Below are positions 49,128 through 58,233 of a stretch of DNA of 64,000 bases, one piece after another; position 1 is the stretch's first letter, and every line of letters begins with the position of its first letter. A program made the position numbers and the translations under genes. Source of the DNA: Stratiolaelaps scimitus (taxonomy: Eukaryota > Arthropoda > Arachnida > Mesostigmata > Laelapidae); the NCBI GenBank assembly GCA_019614645.1, contig JABWDB010000018.1:4364501-4428500 (forward strand). The letters run 5' to 3'. The notes below the pieces were generated by a model. The model worked only from the letters and a program-made list of their open reading frames with translations. It did not search any database and was not told where the DNA came from.

Positions 49128-49290
49128 GATTTCACACTCGTGTCTCCCCCGATTGCGAGGGAGACACGTAGGTGCACGGGTTCGATCCCCACCGTTGCAC
49201 ATTTGCATTTTAGGGGTCCGTCTTACGAAGCAATGCGAAAGCGGTACCGTGGACGTTAAATGTTGGCTGAGAGTCAGCCCGAAAAAGTTT
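49128..49290 (+). mobile_element. SINE-like element copy 2 (tRNA-promoter core)
   Basis: The core at 49160-49192 matches copy 1 at 37761-37793 with a single T/C difference and contains a perfect B-box GGTTCGATCCC. The downstream patches GCGAAAGCGGTACCG and CCCGAAAAAG are also shared. In this copy the 5' part carries a 9-bp inverted repeat, GTGTCTCCC (49140-49148) and GGGAGACAC (49159-49167), absent from copy 1, whose 5' flank differs. A terminal tail and target duplication are not evident. An (AT)n tract begins 40 bases downstream. Confidence 0.6.
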
Positions 49291-49330
49291 ATGACGATGT
49301 TAATTGGTAGAATGTGTTAGATATATGTAA

Positions 49331-49350
49331 TATATATATATATATATATA
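49331..49350. repeat. (AT)n microsatellite
   Basis: A perfect TA run of about 20 bases just after SINE-like copy 2. Confidence 0.95.
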
Positions 49351-49656
49351 CAGGTACGTGTTAGCACAACTCAAGAACCATGACACATTGTAGCGATAAG
49401 GGACACTCACTGATCGGACCGGCTTGAACGTGGACATTGCACCATATTTGACCTCCAACGATCCTTTGGCGTTTGATCATCCTCTGGCGCGACAATCTTC
49501 CCGTGAGTGATGCACATGCAAGAAGGGAATACATATCTATGCAATCTCCTGGTGCCTATTAATTATACCAGAAAAGGCCAAATTTCGATAAACATAAAAT
49601 AACAGACGGTAGCTAAATTTAAATCAATGAGTGCCGAAAGCGTTTAACACACACAC

Positions 49657-49659
<3 letters not shown>

Positions 49660-49688
<29 letters not shown>
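49660..49688. repeat. (AC)n-(AT)n compound microsatellite
   Basis: An AT run of about 29 bases preceded by a short CA run at 49647-49658. Confidence 0.95.
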
Positions 49689-49693
<5 letters not shown>

Positions 49694-50372
49694 GCATCAT
49701 CCAGCGGAACTATCAGCGCATATTTCAGATACCGTTAGATTAGACCTTGTTCGAGAACTCACGCGGCGTGTACAAACATACCGGGCGGTCGACCGACCAA
49801 CGAACTGAACCGTTTGTACGAATTCCTCCTTTCTTTGCCCTTATTACTCCATTGCTGCTGTTATTTTTTCCTGTTGTATTTCCGCTGAAACGACACGAGA
49901 CCTTCGTCTCTTTTTCTTTTTCTTCTTCGTCTTCTTCTTCGCTGATGTAGATGAAATGAAAAGTTCACCAAAGTACACACATCGACGCCGGTAACATCGT
50001 CGACGAAGCGGCGATGTCGGCTAAGCAGGTACAGCTGACAGCTCGAGATGATAGCGAAAGCGGCAACCAGCGACCAGGGCACCAACGGAATCAAACCGTT
50101 CAAAAAGATAATATCCATCCATCCAGTGAGCCAGTCAGCCGAGCAAGCGAGCGGGCGAACGCGCGCGAACAAGCAAGCAGCTGGGCGGGCAGCTAGCTAG
50201 AACGAATGTAGGTAACGGTGCGCGAACCAGTTCTTCTGCTTTTTTTTTTTCTTTTCTGAGAAGAAAATGTCAAAAAAGAGAGGAACAACATAGAGCGGCG
50301 AAGTGTATGCATTAACGGTGTCTTGGCCGCTGCCGTGGCCGCGCTGTCGAGGGGACGTCTGTGTAGATCTCG

Positions 50373-50378
<6 letters not shown>

Positions 50379-50439
<61 letters not shown>
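50379..50439. repeat. Long (AT)n microsatellite
   Basis: About 61 bases of perfect AT, the longest AT tract in the window. Confidence 0.95.
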
Positions 50440-50445
<6 letters not shown>

Positions 50446-50887
50446 CGACAGGCAGTGGATACAGGGAAAAGAAACGATTTTCTGTTACTGGATAGATCGT
50501 CGTCGCCGGGCTGCGAGACCGTTCCGTCACCTGTCGTTCCGCCCATACATGAAAAATTAACCATGTACCCCGCACTTGAAGAGCAGTTATTACAGACGTA
50601 ACGGTCATTACGGATCGTCATCCCATGCTGTGTGAGTATAGCGTGTGTATCTGTGTGAGCGTATGTGTGCTTCGGCGAGTTTGCTTCGGTGACGTGTTTT
50701 GGTCAGAAGGACACAAATCGAAATTGAATACCGTGCGGACATCGAGGCAGACTGTGAGGAGCCGCTCAGCGAGTCGGCCACTGACTCGACACACGCAACG
50801 GACGCTATTAGTGAGAAAGCACAGGACGGAGATCTAAGACATAATTGTACGGCTGGCCACCGACACACGCTCACACACACACTCACA

Positions 50888-50916
50888 TAGCTTTACTGAC
50901 CAGCTTCATAGCTTAG

Positions 50917-50961
<45 letters not shown>

Positions 50962-51008
50962 AGTATCGCCCCAATATGGATAAGCTATGAAGCAGATCAG
51001 CAAGGCTG
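50888..51008 (+). repeat. Long imperfect inverted repeat around an (AT)n tract
   Basis: The left arm at 50888-50915 and right arm at 50981-51008 pair over 28 positions with about five mismatches. The innermost 13 (TTCATAGCTTA side) are perfect. The 65-base spacer is mainly (AT)n (50921-50959), itself self-complementary, so the whole can fold into one extended hairpin. This could be a small MITE, a microRNA-like precursor, or a chance effect at a fragile AT tract. No target duplication was seen. Confidence 0.6.
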
Positions 51009-51062
51009 GGCGTGGAATTCAGCAGATTTCAAATGATAAAAATATTTTACCAATAAGGAAAA

Positions 51063-51086
51063 GTGTGTGTGTGTGTGTGTGTGTTT
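51063..51086 (+). repeat. (GT)n microsatellite
   Basis: A perfect GT run of about 24 bases just upstream of a candidate splice acceptor. Confidence 0.95.
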
Positions 51087-51129
51087 TTCACGATTAGAGG
51101 AGAAGAAAAACAAACCAATCTTTCTTTAG

Positions 51130-51333
51130 CGTTGTGTGCGCGGGGAGCTTGATCCGTTTAGTTTTTTGCTAGTGCATTTCTCGTCTATAGAAGACGGTTT
51201 GCCTTGTACATATACACGTTATGACGGGGCTGTACAAAGTTTCTCAAAGTTGGCTAAAGATGCAATTCGCGTGGTCCAGGGGATTCTTGGGTGGGGTTTT
51301 ACCGATGGGAAGGCGAATCTTGATCTAAATTAG
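51130..51333 (+). CDS. Candidate terminal coding exon, unknown
   Basis: A strong acceptor (AATCTTTCTTTAG, ending 51129) precedes a phase-0 frame of 67 codons ending at TAG. The peptide (RCVRGELDPFSFLLVHFSS at its start, later KLAKDAIRVVQGILGWGF) has a natural mix of residues and an amphipathic helix-like segment. It would be the last exon of a + strand gene, but no phase-matching upstream exon was found. The only nearby start-exon candidate, at 47136, ends in a different phase. No family is recognised. Confidence 0.28.
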   Translation, partial: RCVRGELDPFSFLLVHFSSIEDGLPCTYTRYDGAVQSFSKLAKDAIRVVQGILGWGFTDGKANLDLN

Positions 51334-51526
51334 ACCATGTTTTAAATCGACTCGAACGTTGTTCAATCAAATCGGGTACACTAGCTGCAATTCTAGAATC
51401 TAGAGTCTCCGACTAGCTCTGAGGAATATCTACGGAGCTTTGATGTAAAAAAAACTTTGGTGCGAAAGGTATCCGTTTCAAACTGAAGTTAGATAGCGGT
51501 TTTAAGCTCAAAATACAATGACTTAC

Positions 51527-51772
51527 TTTGACATAAACGATCCAAGGAGCAAGTGGTAATAAAATTCGCGCGAGTGCTGAATGACGTAGAGCAGGTATCC
51601 AGTCGTCGAATTGCCGCAAGAGCGACAATTGAGGCAAATATGCAATTGAGGTTAGGTTTATGAACGACCTATACATGAATGCTTGGTGAATCTTTGTTAC
51701 AAGAGCAAAACGGGGTTTTGTTTTTTCTCGCAACTCAATGAAGCGTCTTCTTGTATCTGGCGTACGTGCCAT
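51527..51772 (-). CDS. Candidate 5' coding exon, unknown
   Basis: On the - strand an ATG at 51772 (in-frame TAA immediately upstream) opens 82 codons. They end at a consensus donor GTCAAA|GTAAGT in phase 0. The peptide begins MARTPDTRRRFIELREKTKP, is basic at first and then hydrophobic toward the end (ALARILLPLAPWIVYVK). Without splicing the frame continues 37 more codons to a stop. No downstream exon was identified. The composition and good donor make it plausible, but it lacks any recognised motif. Confidence 0.25.
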
Positions 51773-52015
51773 TTATGAAATAGCTTCGGAGGCGGTAAGT
51801 TTCATTGGTCTCGCTCCAAGTATGTTTAGATGAACAAGAGCTAAGAAACGAATCTCTCTGACAGTGAGGCCAAAGCTTTATGTGATTGTCTAGACAGTCG
51901 TTGCCGATTGATTTACCGGATCCCGTTATTTTATTTGTATATACCTATTATTATAACGACGGTTATTTGAGTTACGAACGTGCGCACTTTAGTAGTAGTA
52001 GCAGCAGGTTCGTTG

Positions 52016-52186
52016 ATGGCTTTTCCAAGTGGGGTTTATAGGAGGGCGTTTCAGGTAGCGCTTAATGAATTTGGCGATTTCAAGCTACGGAAAGGTTTTT
52101 CGGGGACGCCAACTCGGGAGATATCTCTGATCAAGGAAAAACCTAGCACAGGCTTATTGTCAGAAAATAGCAGTGGCTGTAATTAA
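52016..52186 (+). CDS. Candidate small coding segment, unknown
   Basis: A frame from ATG 52016 to TAA 52184-52186 encodes 56 residues, beginning MAFPSGVYRRAFQVALNEFG and ending LLSENSSGCN. A CAG at about 52005-52007, after repeated TAG triplets, could be an acceptor, so it might be a terminal exon. It reads like protein but has no known domain and no linked exons. Confidence 0.22.
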   Translation: MAFPSGVYRRAFQVALNEFGDFKLRKGFSGTPTREISLIKEKPSTGLLSENSSGCN

Positions 52187-52500
52187 GAGGCTGCAGAGGA
52201 ATATTATATATTCGATTCGTCCGAATAGATATTGGTCTTGGCAAATCAACGGATACTAAGCCATGCATGATTTCATGCATCGTAACATAGCCGCAGCTGG
52301 ATAATAATAATAATAATAATAGATAATCAACTCGTACTATGCAAGTACGTATCCCGTTGTTGGAAAGTGCAGGTGAGACTATAATCCAAGAAGGACTATC
52401 GAAATTCTTTCTTAAAATAAGACGCGAACATACTATAGTACATACAGCGTATACCACCCTTTACTGAAGAATGCGATAAGCGATACCGGGAAGGGTGGTG

Positions 52501-52575
52501 CTGTTGAACATCGTCAACAGTTCCGTAAGGGGGGCGGCCATGGTGTTGGCATGAATTAGCATGCCAACACCCCCT
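52501..52575 (+). repeat. Two adjacent hairpins
   Basis: CTGTTGA/TCAACAG (52501-52520) forms a 7-bp stem with a six-base loop. It is followed by a perfect 12-bp stem GGTGTTGGCATG/CATGCCAACACC (52542-52553 and 52560-52571) with loop AATTAG. After the second stem come CCCTT and an A-run. The flanking AAGGGGGG and CCCTT can extend the larger stem across a bulge. Confidence 0.7.
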
Positions 52576-52579
52576 TAAA

Positions 52580-55070
52580 AAAAAAACACAGCGTATATAC
52601 GTGGCCCAACAAACAAGCAGCGTTTTACGATGACATATTCCGGCTTTCAGGATGCAACAAATAGCCATCAGGGAAAAACACGACGCCAAAAGCCAAGAGC
52701 AATAATTCGGTCCGTATCCTCCACGGCACCCTATTAGTTAGGCTTAGTGGGAAAACTATCGAACTGACCCTGCCCTTGGACCTGAGGGGATATACCTACA
52801 ATATTTCTAACAGATCGTCTCATGAACCAACAGAGTTAGACGGGTACGAGAACAAACCCAAGATGCTGGACGCATATGACGACCTTACTCATATCAACAA
52901 CGATACACAATCTGATGAGTGGGAATGCCAACGTCGGTAACTGTAACGAAACTCGACGAGCGACCCGTAGTCGGGAAGGCAGACTCAAGGATTTGGTCTA
53001 GTTTGACATGCTACATGAGAGAGAATCCTGGGAGGGGGTCCTGGGTCCTGGCTCCTCCTGATGACTGGTCCAGTGAACGGAGGTGGGTGAGTCGATTGGG
53101 GGATCATCCCGCCTCCAGTCGAACGAACTGAAGGATGAGTGTAAACGCAGTATGGACGAAGTATCGGTGTGGCGAATCTCCCTAAACGAATTATCCTCAA
53201 CCCCGCCCCTTTGGTTGATCTCTTCGCGCCTCTGTTCAACGATGGATTTCAGCGCGTGTCGATCCGTGCCTATTGCCGCCGTTGGGCAAGCGCCAACGGC
53301 TGGCGAAGGGGGTGAGCAGTCGGTTTTGCAATTCAAAAGCCACCTTTGATATTTACATGGCGTTTGGGCTGGATCGTGTCGCTTGCATATATCGAATCCC
53401 CCAGACCAGGACCTGAGGATCGAACTGCGAGCACTCCAGCTCCACGAAATAGAAATGAGGCCAAGCAGGAAGAAAGCGAGTAAGCGCGATCTTTAGATTC
53501 TTGAGAAAATCTAGAGAATCAGCTTCTGTGAAACCCCATTGCACTACCACCCAGTACGATTACAGAGTAGGATCGTTGTTACATTGTCTTCTCTGAGCAC
53601 CAATCGTATAATGATCATGTGTATGATAGTATGCCTCAGGAACAATAACATGACGGAAAGCACACTATCCGTGTTTTTTTACCATAGCTATTACATGATG
53701 AAGACAAATGAAAGGTGACGTTCTCTGCACAGAATAGGCTAATAGAATATATTGAACTGCGTTGGTTGTATCAGATGGTTGAGGGCCATCGGCTTCACGC
53801 TGTCCGCTGTTATTGTGACTTCTTTCAATCGAGCATCTATTCGAGCGCTAGCTACCAGCAAGTGTTACGTAAACTGTATCATTAAATAGACCGAAATCAC
53901 ACGAGTACTTTGGGATATGCCACGCAATCAATATTTGAAGATGGAGAATAATATTCTAGACGGTTATCTCCCCAATTCTTGTCCAGCACAAACGCGTCAG
54001 TACTGTTTCTACCCAGAATTCACACACAAGGAAAATAGCCGGCGCTTCCCGACGTTCCCCGGTGCCGCCATAGCCGTCTATGCTGTTCGAGTGAGTCTCA
54101 GTGCCCATTCAGCAGCGCCATCCTCAGGTTGCCAAGGTGTCAGTGTGGTCCCCCGAGTCATCGGCGATTCAGATCTGCTTTCGCTGGCTCGTTCTCTCTA
54201 TCTCTCTCTCGCTCGCTCTCTTTGCACTCGCTCGACCGGGCCGTTCAAGTCCCTTCGCAGCGGCTCTGGCGAGACCCTCGGAGTAGGACGGGAGTTGCGG
54301 GCCTGATCGGGGCTCCCCGCCACCGCTCGACGCCAAGGGGCCCCAATCCATCAGAATTCATATCTATCTTGTCCTCGTTCGTCGGCGCCGTCTGGTGGCA
54401 TGGCGACCCTTCAGCCAGTCGGGAATTGGAAGCTGGCCGGGGGGGCCCCACGGTGGGCGATGACGGGGGGAAACCCATTCGTAATGGTGGGCAAATTGAA
54501 TTTTGGCCCAGAGCGAAGAAGCATTGGCCTAACGGCTGCTCGTTACTTTTCTCGAGGAGGGGCATTTCTCTCTCTCTCGGTATGTAGTGGTCGAGAGTGG
54601 GATCGTCGCCACATCTTCGCTGAAGCATCTGTGTATCCACGGACGCAGTAGACGTAGATGTAGACGATAATACAGAGAGAATAGGGCCGACTCAACTTGG
54701 TTCCACTCCACGATTGAGAACGTTGCTCCCTTGGACGGGTCGGCTCGCATAGCAGCGGGATGCTTGCTGGCTGGCTGGCTGGTCCAACGGACGGATGGAC
54801 ACACACAATTGATTCCTACTAGCAACGAACCCGCGAGGCAGCGCAGCAAGCCCTCCGAGAACAGATTCGATTTATATACGCAAATAGTGTATCACCACAC
54901 ATGTAGCAGTAGAAAAGACGATCCTAGCATTACAGGAGGTGGACAGGGATTGGGAGGGGGATCGTACAGCAAAGAAAACATGTAGGTAGCTAAGCAAAGC
55001 ATTAAACGAATTTGGATTTGTTCAACGACCGACGAAAATTCGGCCGTGGCTGATTACTCAGGTCAATTAC
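52580..55070. other. Stretch with no firm gene, GC-rich at 54.1-54.8 kb
   Basis: Frames on both strands near 53.0-53.35 kb overlap and are unresolved. A frame from ATG 53917 reads protein-like for 58 codons to a donor-like CGA|GTGAGT at 54092, but is otherwise unsupported. The GC-rich part at 54.1-54.8 kb has CT-rich runs and overlapping compositional frames. Confidence 0.3.
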
Positions 55071-55074
55071 TATA

Positions 55075-55100
55075 CATATATATATATATATATATATATA
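55075..55100. repeat. (AT)n microsatellite
   Basis: A perfect TA run of about 26 bases. Confidence 0.95.
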
Positions 55101-55137
55101 ACACGAGGTGGGAAATGCGACAACACATAACGTACGC

Positions 55138-55175
55138 ATATATATATATATATAGATATATATATATATATATAT
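55138..55175. repeat. (AT)n microsatellite, interrupted
   Basis: An AT run with one G interruption, 38 bases after another AT tract. Confidence 0.9.
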
Positions 55176-55831
55176 TTATAATAAATACTTAACCAATTTG
55201 AATAGAAGTAAAATAAGGTAACACTAGTGGCATAGAGAGACTATGTCATCCAGTTCAGCATGATCTAGCGTTATAGAAAATCACCGGTAGGTAAGGCGTG
55301 TGGGCATGTACGCATGTCAACCTCCCCCCACACTAAATATATGATTTAACTATATTGTGGCGTACAGCTAAATATTAGTAAGTCTGGTCCGGCTATGGAT
55401 ATTAGCTGGGTCAGTCGTACACCTAACCGAATATCGAAGTTTTGCCTAGCGAGCGGAGTTCGAGGTCGAGATAGTCTTTCAACCGAGGATGGTTTTAGTA
55501 TGCAGAGGCGCTCTGTCACCCAAGTCAATCGTTTAGTTTATCGGCCCACTTTTGTTAGATATATTCGAACGTCGCGAGTGGTATTCGAGCGTTTGAGGGC
55601 AATTCCCTCCTCTAAGGAAAAAAAGAGAGAAAAGCTTAACACACAATGAATCGATGCATATTTGCCCGATAAGTCGAGAATTCCATTTGCAGCATAGAAT
55701 CGATTTCGACGAGAGCATACATGTATAACTAACTGCCTGGCTGCTGCCGGACACATTGCTACACTGCTAAAAACTACAAACGACCACAAAATACAGTATA
55801 CGTGTTCATCCATTACGATTAGTTATATATG

Positions 55832-55837
55832 TTTATT
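55832..55837 (-). promoter_or_regulatory. Probable polyadenylation signal of the 636-codon gene
   Basis: AATAAA on the - strand (TTTATT on +) lies about 330 bases beyond the stop codon at 56163. It is the first such hexamer noticed downstream and fits a short 3' untranslated region. Confidence 0.5.
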
Positions 55838-56162
55838 TCGAGTATTTAACAGAATTATGGCAACAAGGTGAGCGGTGAATAGGTTCTTGGCTTGGTCTAT
55901 ATGCTCTTTGTCTTGGGTGTCTGGGGTCGGGCGCATAGCGAAAACAGTCAAACGCACCCAAGCATACGTGTAGTATGATTGGCTGTAATTACACAAGTTC
56001 ATCAATACCACCAGCGTTGTATGACACCTATTTCATAGATGGCGCCTCCATTCGTTTAGTATTGTGTTTTTTTTTGTTTGCTTTCGCGTTTAGCGTTCAT
56101 GCGGTGGCGGTGATAGTGTCCTGTTGTTAGGCTTCTCGTCCACGGTATCTCTGTTGTTCCAT

Positions 56163-58073
56163 TTAAATATACTGCTGAAACTTGCTAAGTCGCGCGAGAA
56201 TCTCTCGGTCGAAAAATCCTTTTTTGTTCTGCGACTTGGATCGTTGCTTCTTCTTCTTTTTGCCGGGGTCGTCAGGCAGAGTCTGAGTTTGGATCTCTCG
56301 ATGCGTCGAGCTCGCTGGCTGCGGGAGAGGTAGCGACTCGACTGGCGACTGGGGCGTTGGCTGGGAAGCCTGCTCACCTGCCGACTCGTGAATGTTGACC
56401 AATTGGACGGAGCGCCTTGACCAGCGATCAAGGGTAGACCCAGAGACGTCCTCGAATCGGGCAGTACGCGGCAAGCTCGGCTTAGCTTGGAGCTGCTTCT
56501 GTCGAAACTCCTTGGAAAGGCTGCGCCCCGTTAACGAGTGGTACTTGTTCTTCCAGTCAATGGCGTCACCTTCGAAATGGAACTTTGATGCAAGCCTACG
56601 CACATTGGGCAGGACTTCGATTAACTCCTCCTCGACAGCGGCGTGCTTATCGTACGAGGCGCGGATCGCTTTGAACGACTTTTTCGAACGCAATATTGGT
56701 GAAGAGCGGTTTACCTCGTCCTTCTCCTCGACGGGAATCGGAGACTGCACTGGCTCGACTGTGGCTGGTGACGCGCTTGGAGCCGGACTGGATGCCTCAA
56801 GGCGCTCTTCTCTCGAAGAGATGGACGCCGAGACCTTGCGCACAATTCGAGATGACACATTATAATTACCACCTCCGTCCACAGGCTCGACAGTCAGTTG
56901 CAAGTCTCCACCGCCCAGAATCACCGTATCCCTTGATTCGGACGCTTCGGAAGTTTCCGAAGCTGAGCATTCGCTATGATCCGTATTTTTAACGACGTTC
57001 GTGCTCTCGTCCGAACTGTATTGGCTATCGGTGGATATGCTGAGAACGGGTTCCACCCTGCGTCGGCTCTTTGGGTCGTACTTAATGAAGCGTCGCTTGA
57101 CCACCTTGATCTCATCTTCGATGTGCTCCTTAGAAGTTGTCGACTGTATGACCCTTGGACGGTCGTAGTCCTCAAGAACGATTCCTCGTTTGGCTAACCA
57201 AGCGCTGACCGCTGATGCTTGTGCCGCTTCTCGTCGCGCCTTTACCTCAGCGACATCCTCGTAAATGTGCTCCGACTCCTTAGGAGGGTCAGGCTCTTCT
57301 GGAGCCGTATCGCCGTGTCCACTAGTAACTTTCTCTATCGCCATTATGTCGTTCTGGGCTTCAATGAACTCCTCATCGCGCATATTCTCCTTTAGCGGAG
57401 TGTCGATCTCGATGACGGTTGGCTTAATGAGCACCGACGCAGTGGACAGTGATATTTTACATTCGTGCGCAAATTTGTCCAGCATGAACTCGTCGAGTTC
57501 CTGCTGGTCCAACTGTTCAGTCTCACAATCGCTACCGCTTCCACAAAGTGACCCCCCTGGACTGTGGCAAGACCCACTTGAGCTGGCGCTTCGGCCACGT
57601 GCCGAGTCGCTGTCACTGTGCGAGTCTGAGCCGAGTGTTTCCGACGCCAGCTTGGTTTCGCCACGCTCCAGCTTGGCGTGTTGTTTAAAGCGGCAGCTCT
57701 GATTGAGATTCTGCTCGAGGCGGCGCTTCATTTCGGAGAAGTCCGATCGGCCCTCGCCGATGTCCACCCGCCGGTGGCTAGCCTGATCGGTGCTGTATCC
57801 GATTATCGAGCCAAAGTGAAGGCCCACACCAGGCGGGAGTGGGTCACTTTTGCGGATGGCGTTCTTCACGCAGACAACCTCCATTTCTCGTGGTCCTTCA
57901 AGTCGCCTCAGCCGATCCAACGTTCCGCTAAGTTCGTCGTCCTGCGCGGAACGTCTCGTGTGTATCTGCGATATCACCCGATTGAATTCGACACGAAAAT
58001 CCTGCGAGTTCACTTTGCACAATTCCTTTTTGTTCGTAGACGGGCAGTTATCCTTATCCTTTCGTTTGAACAT
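56163..58073 (-). CDS. 636-residue Ser-rich, largely disordered protein, unknown family
   Basis: A single uninterrupted frame of 636 codons, far longer than chance, with an ATG at 58073 and an in-frame TAG eight codons upstream. Residues 1-80 are basic to mixed and start MFKRKDKD. Residues about 130-185 form an acidic Ser/Asp/Gly-rich tract (SDSHSDSDSARG). Residues about 190-330 hold mixed helical-looking segments, including SAWLAKRGIVLEDYDRPRV and a basic KVVKRRFIKYDPKSRRR. A Ser/Glu/Pro-rich middle follows. Residues about 500-560 look folded or conserved (VRRLASKFHFEGDAIDWKNK). A Lys-rich KKKKKQRSK patch precedes the final FFDREILARLSKFQQYI. There is no signal peptide or membrane span, so it is probably cytoplasmic or nuclear, perhaps a scaffold or cytoskeleton-associated protein (inference). 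It could be one large exon of a longer gene, but AATAAA at 55832 fits an end here. Codon texture is uniform. Confidence 0.85.
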   Translation of the reverse strand: MFKRKDKDNCPSTNKKELCKVNSQDFRVEFNRVISQIHTRRSAQDDELSGTLDRLRRLEGPREMEVVCVKNAIRKSDPLPPGVGLHFGSIIGYSTDQASHRRVDIGEGRSDFSEMKRRLEQNLNQSCRFKQHAKLERGETKLASETLGSDSHSDSDSARGRSASSSGSCHSPGGSLCGSGSDCETEQLDQQELDEFMLDKFAHECKISLSTASVLIKPTVIEIDTPLKENMRDEEFIEAQNDIMAIEKVTSGHGDTAPEEPDPPKESEHIYEDVAEVKARREAAQASAVSAWLAKRGIVLEDYDRPRVIQSTTSKEHIEDEIKVVKRRFIKYDPKSRRRVEPVLSISTDSQYSSDESTNVVKNTDHSECSASETSEASESRDTVILGGGDLQLTVEPVDGGGNYNVSSRIVRKVSASISSREERLEASSPAPSASPATVEPVQSPIPVEEKDEVNRSSPILRSKKSFKAIRASYDKHAAVEEELIEVLPNVRRLASKFHFEGDAIDWKNKYHSLTGRSLSKEFRQKQLQAKPSLPRTARFEDVSGSTLDRWSRRSVQLVNIHESAGEQASQPTPQSPVESLPLPQPASSTHREIQTQTLPDDPGKKKKKQRSKSQNKKGFFDREILARLSKFQQYI

Positions 58074-58094
58074 GATTCCCGATATTTCACATTG

Positions 58095-58232
58095 CTAAAC
58101 ACATTATTACTCCACTCTTGCATAGACACACACACACACTCTCAGGTAGTACGGGCGTTGCGTGCACAATCGGTCACAATCACTGCCACCGAGGAACCGC
58201 AGAATCCAGTGACGCTGGGCTAACGCACTCAC
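58095..58232 (-). other. Possible intron in the 5' untranslated region
   Basis: On the - strand, CTGCTT|GTGAGTGCG (donor at 58232) and GTGTTTAG (acceptor ending 58095) bound 138 bases just before the start codon at 58073. The acceptor's upstream sequence is only partly pyrimidine-rich and includes a (GT)n run. Splicing here would join a GC-rich leader exon to the coding exon. It is a prediction without transcript support. Confidence 0.35.
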
Positions 58233-58233
58233 A

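Larger units (their letters stand above)
49351..50880. other. Stretch with no supportable gene
   Basis: It holds two further (AT)n tracts and mixed sequence. A frame from ATG 50014 (60 codons, Ser- and Glu-rich) is open on the + strand but unsupported. Nothing else is visible. Confidence 0.4.

Noticed and set aside
57265..57702. A 145-codon + strand frame inside the 636-codon gene.
   Set aside because: It is a Ser-rich antisense shadow of the real - strand gene, whose frame is more than four times longer.
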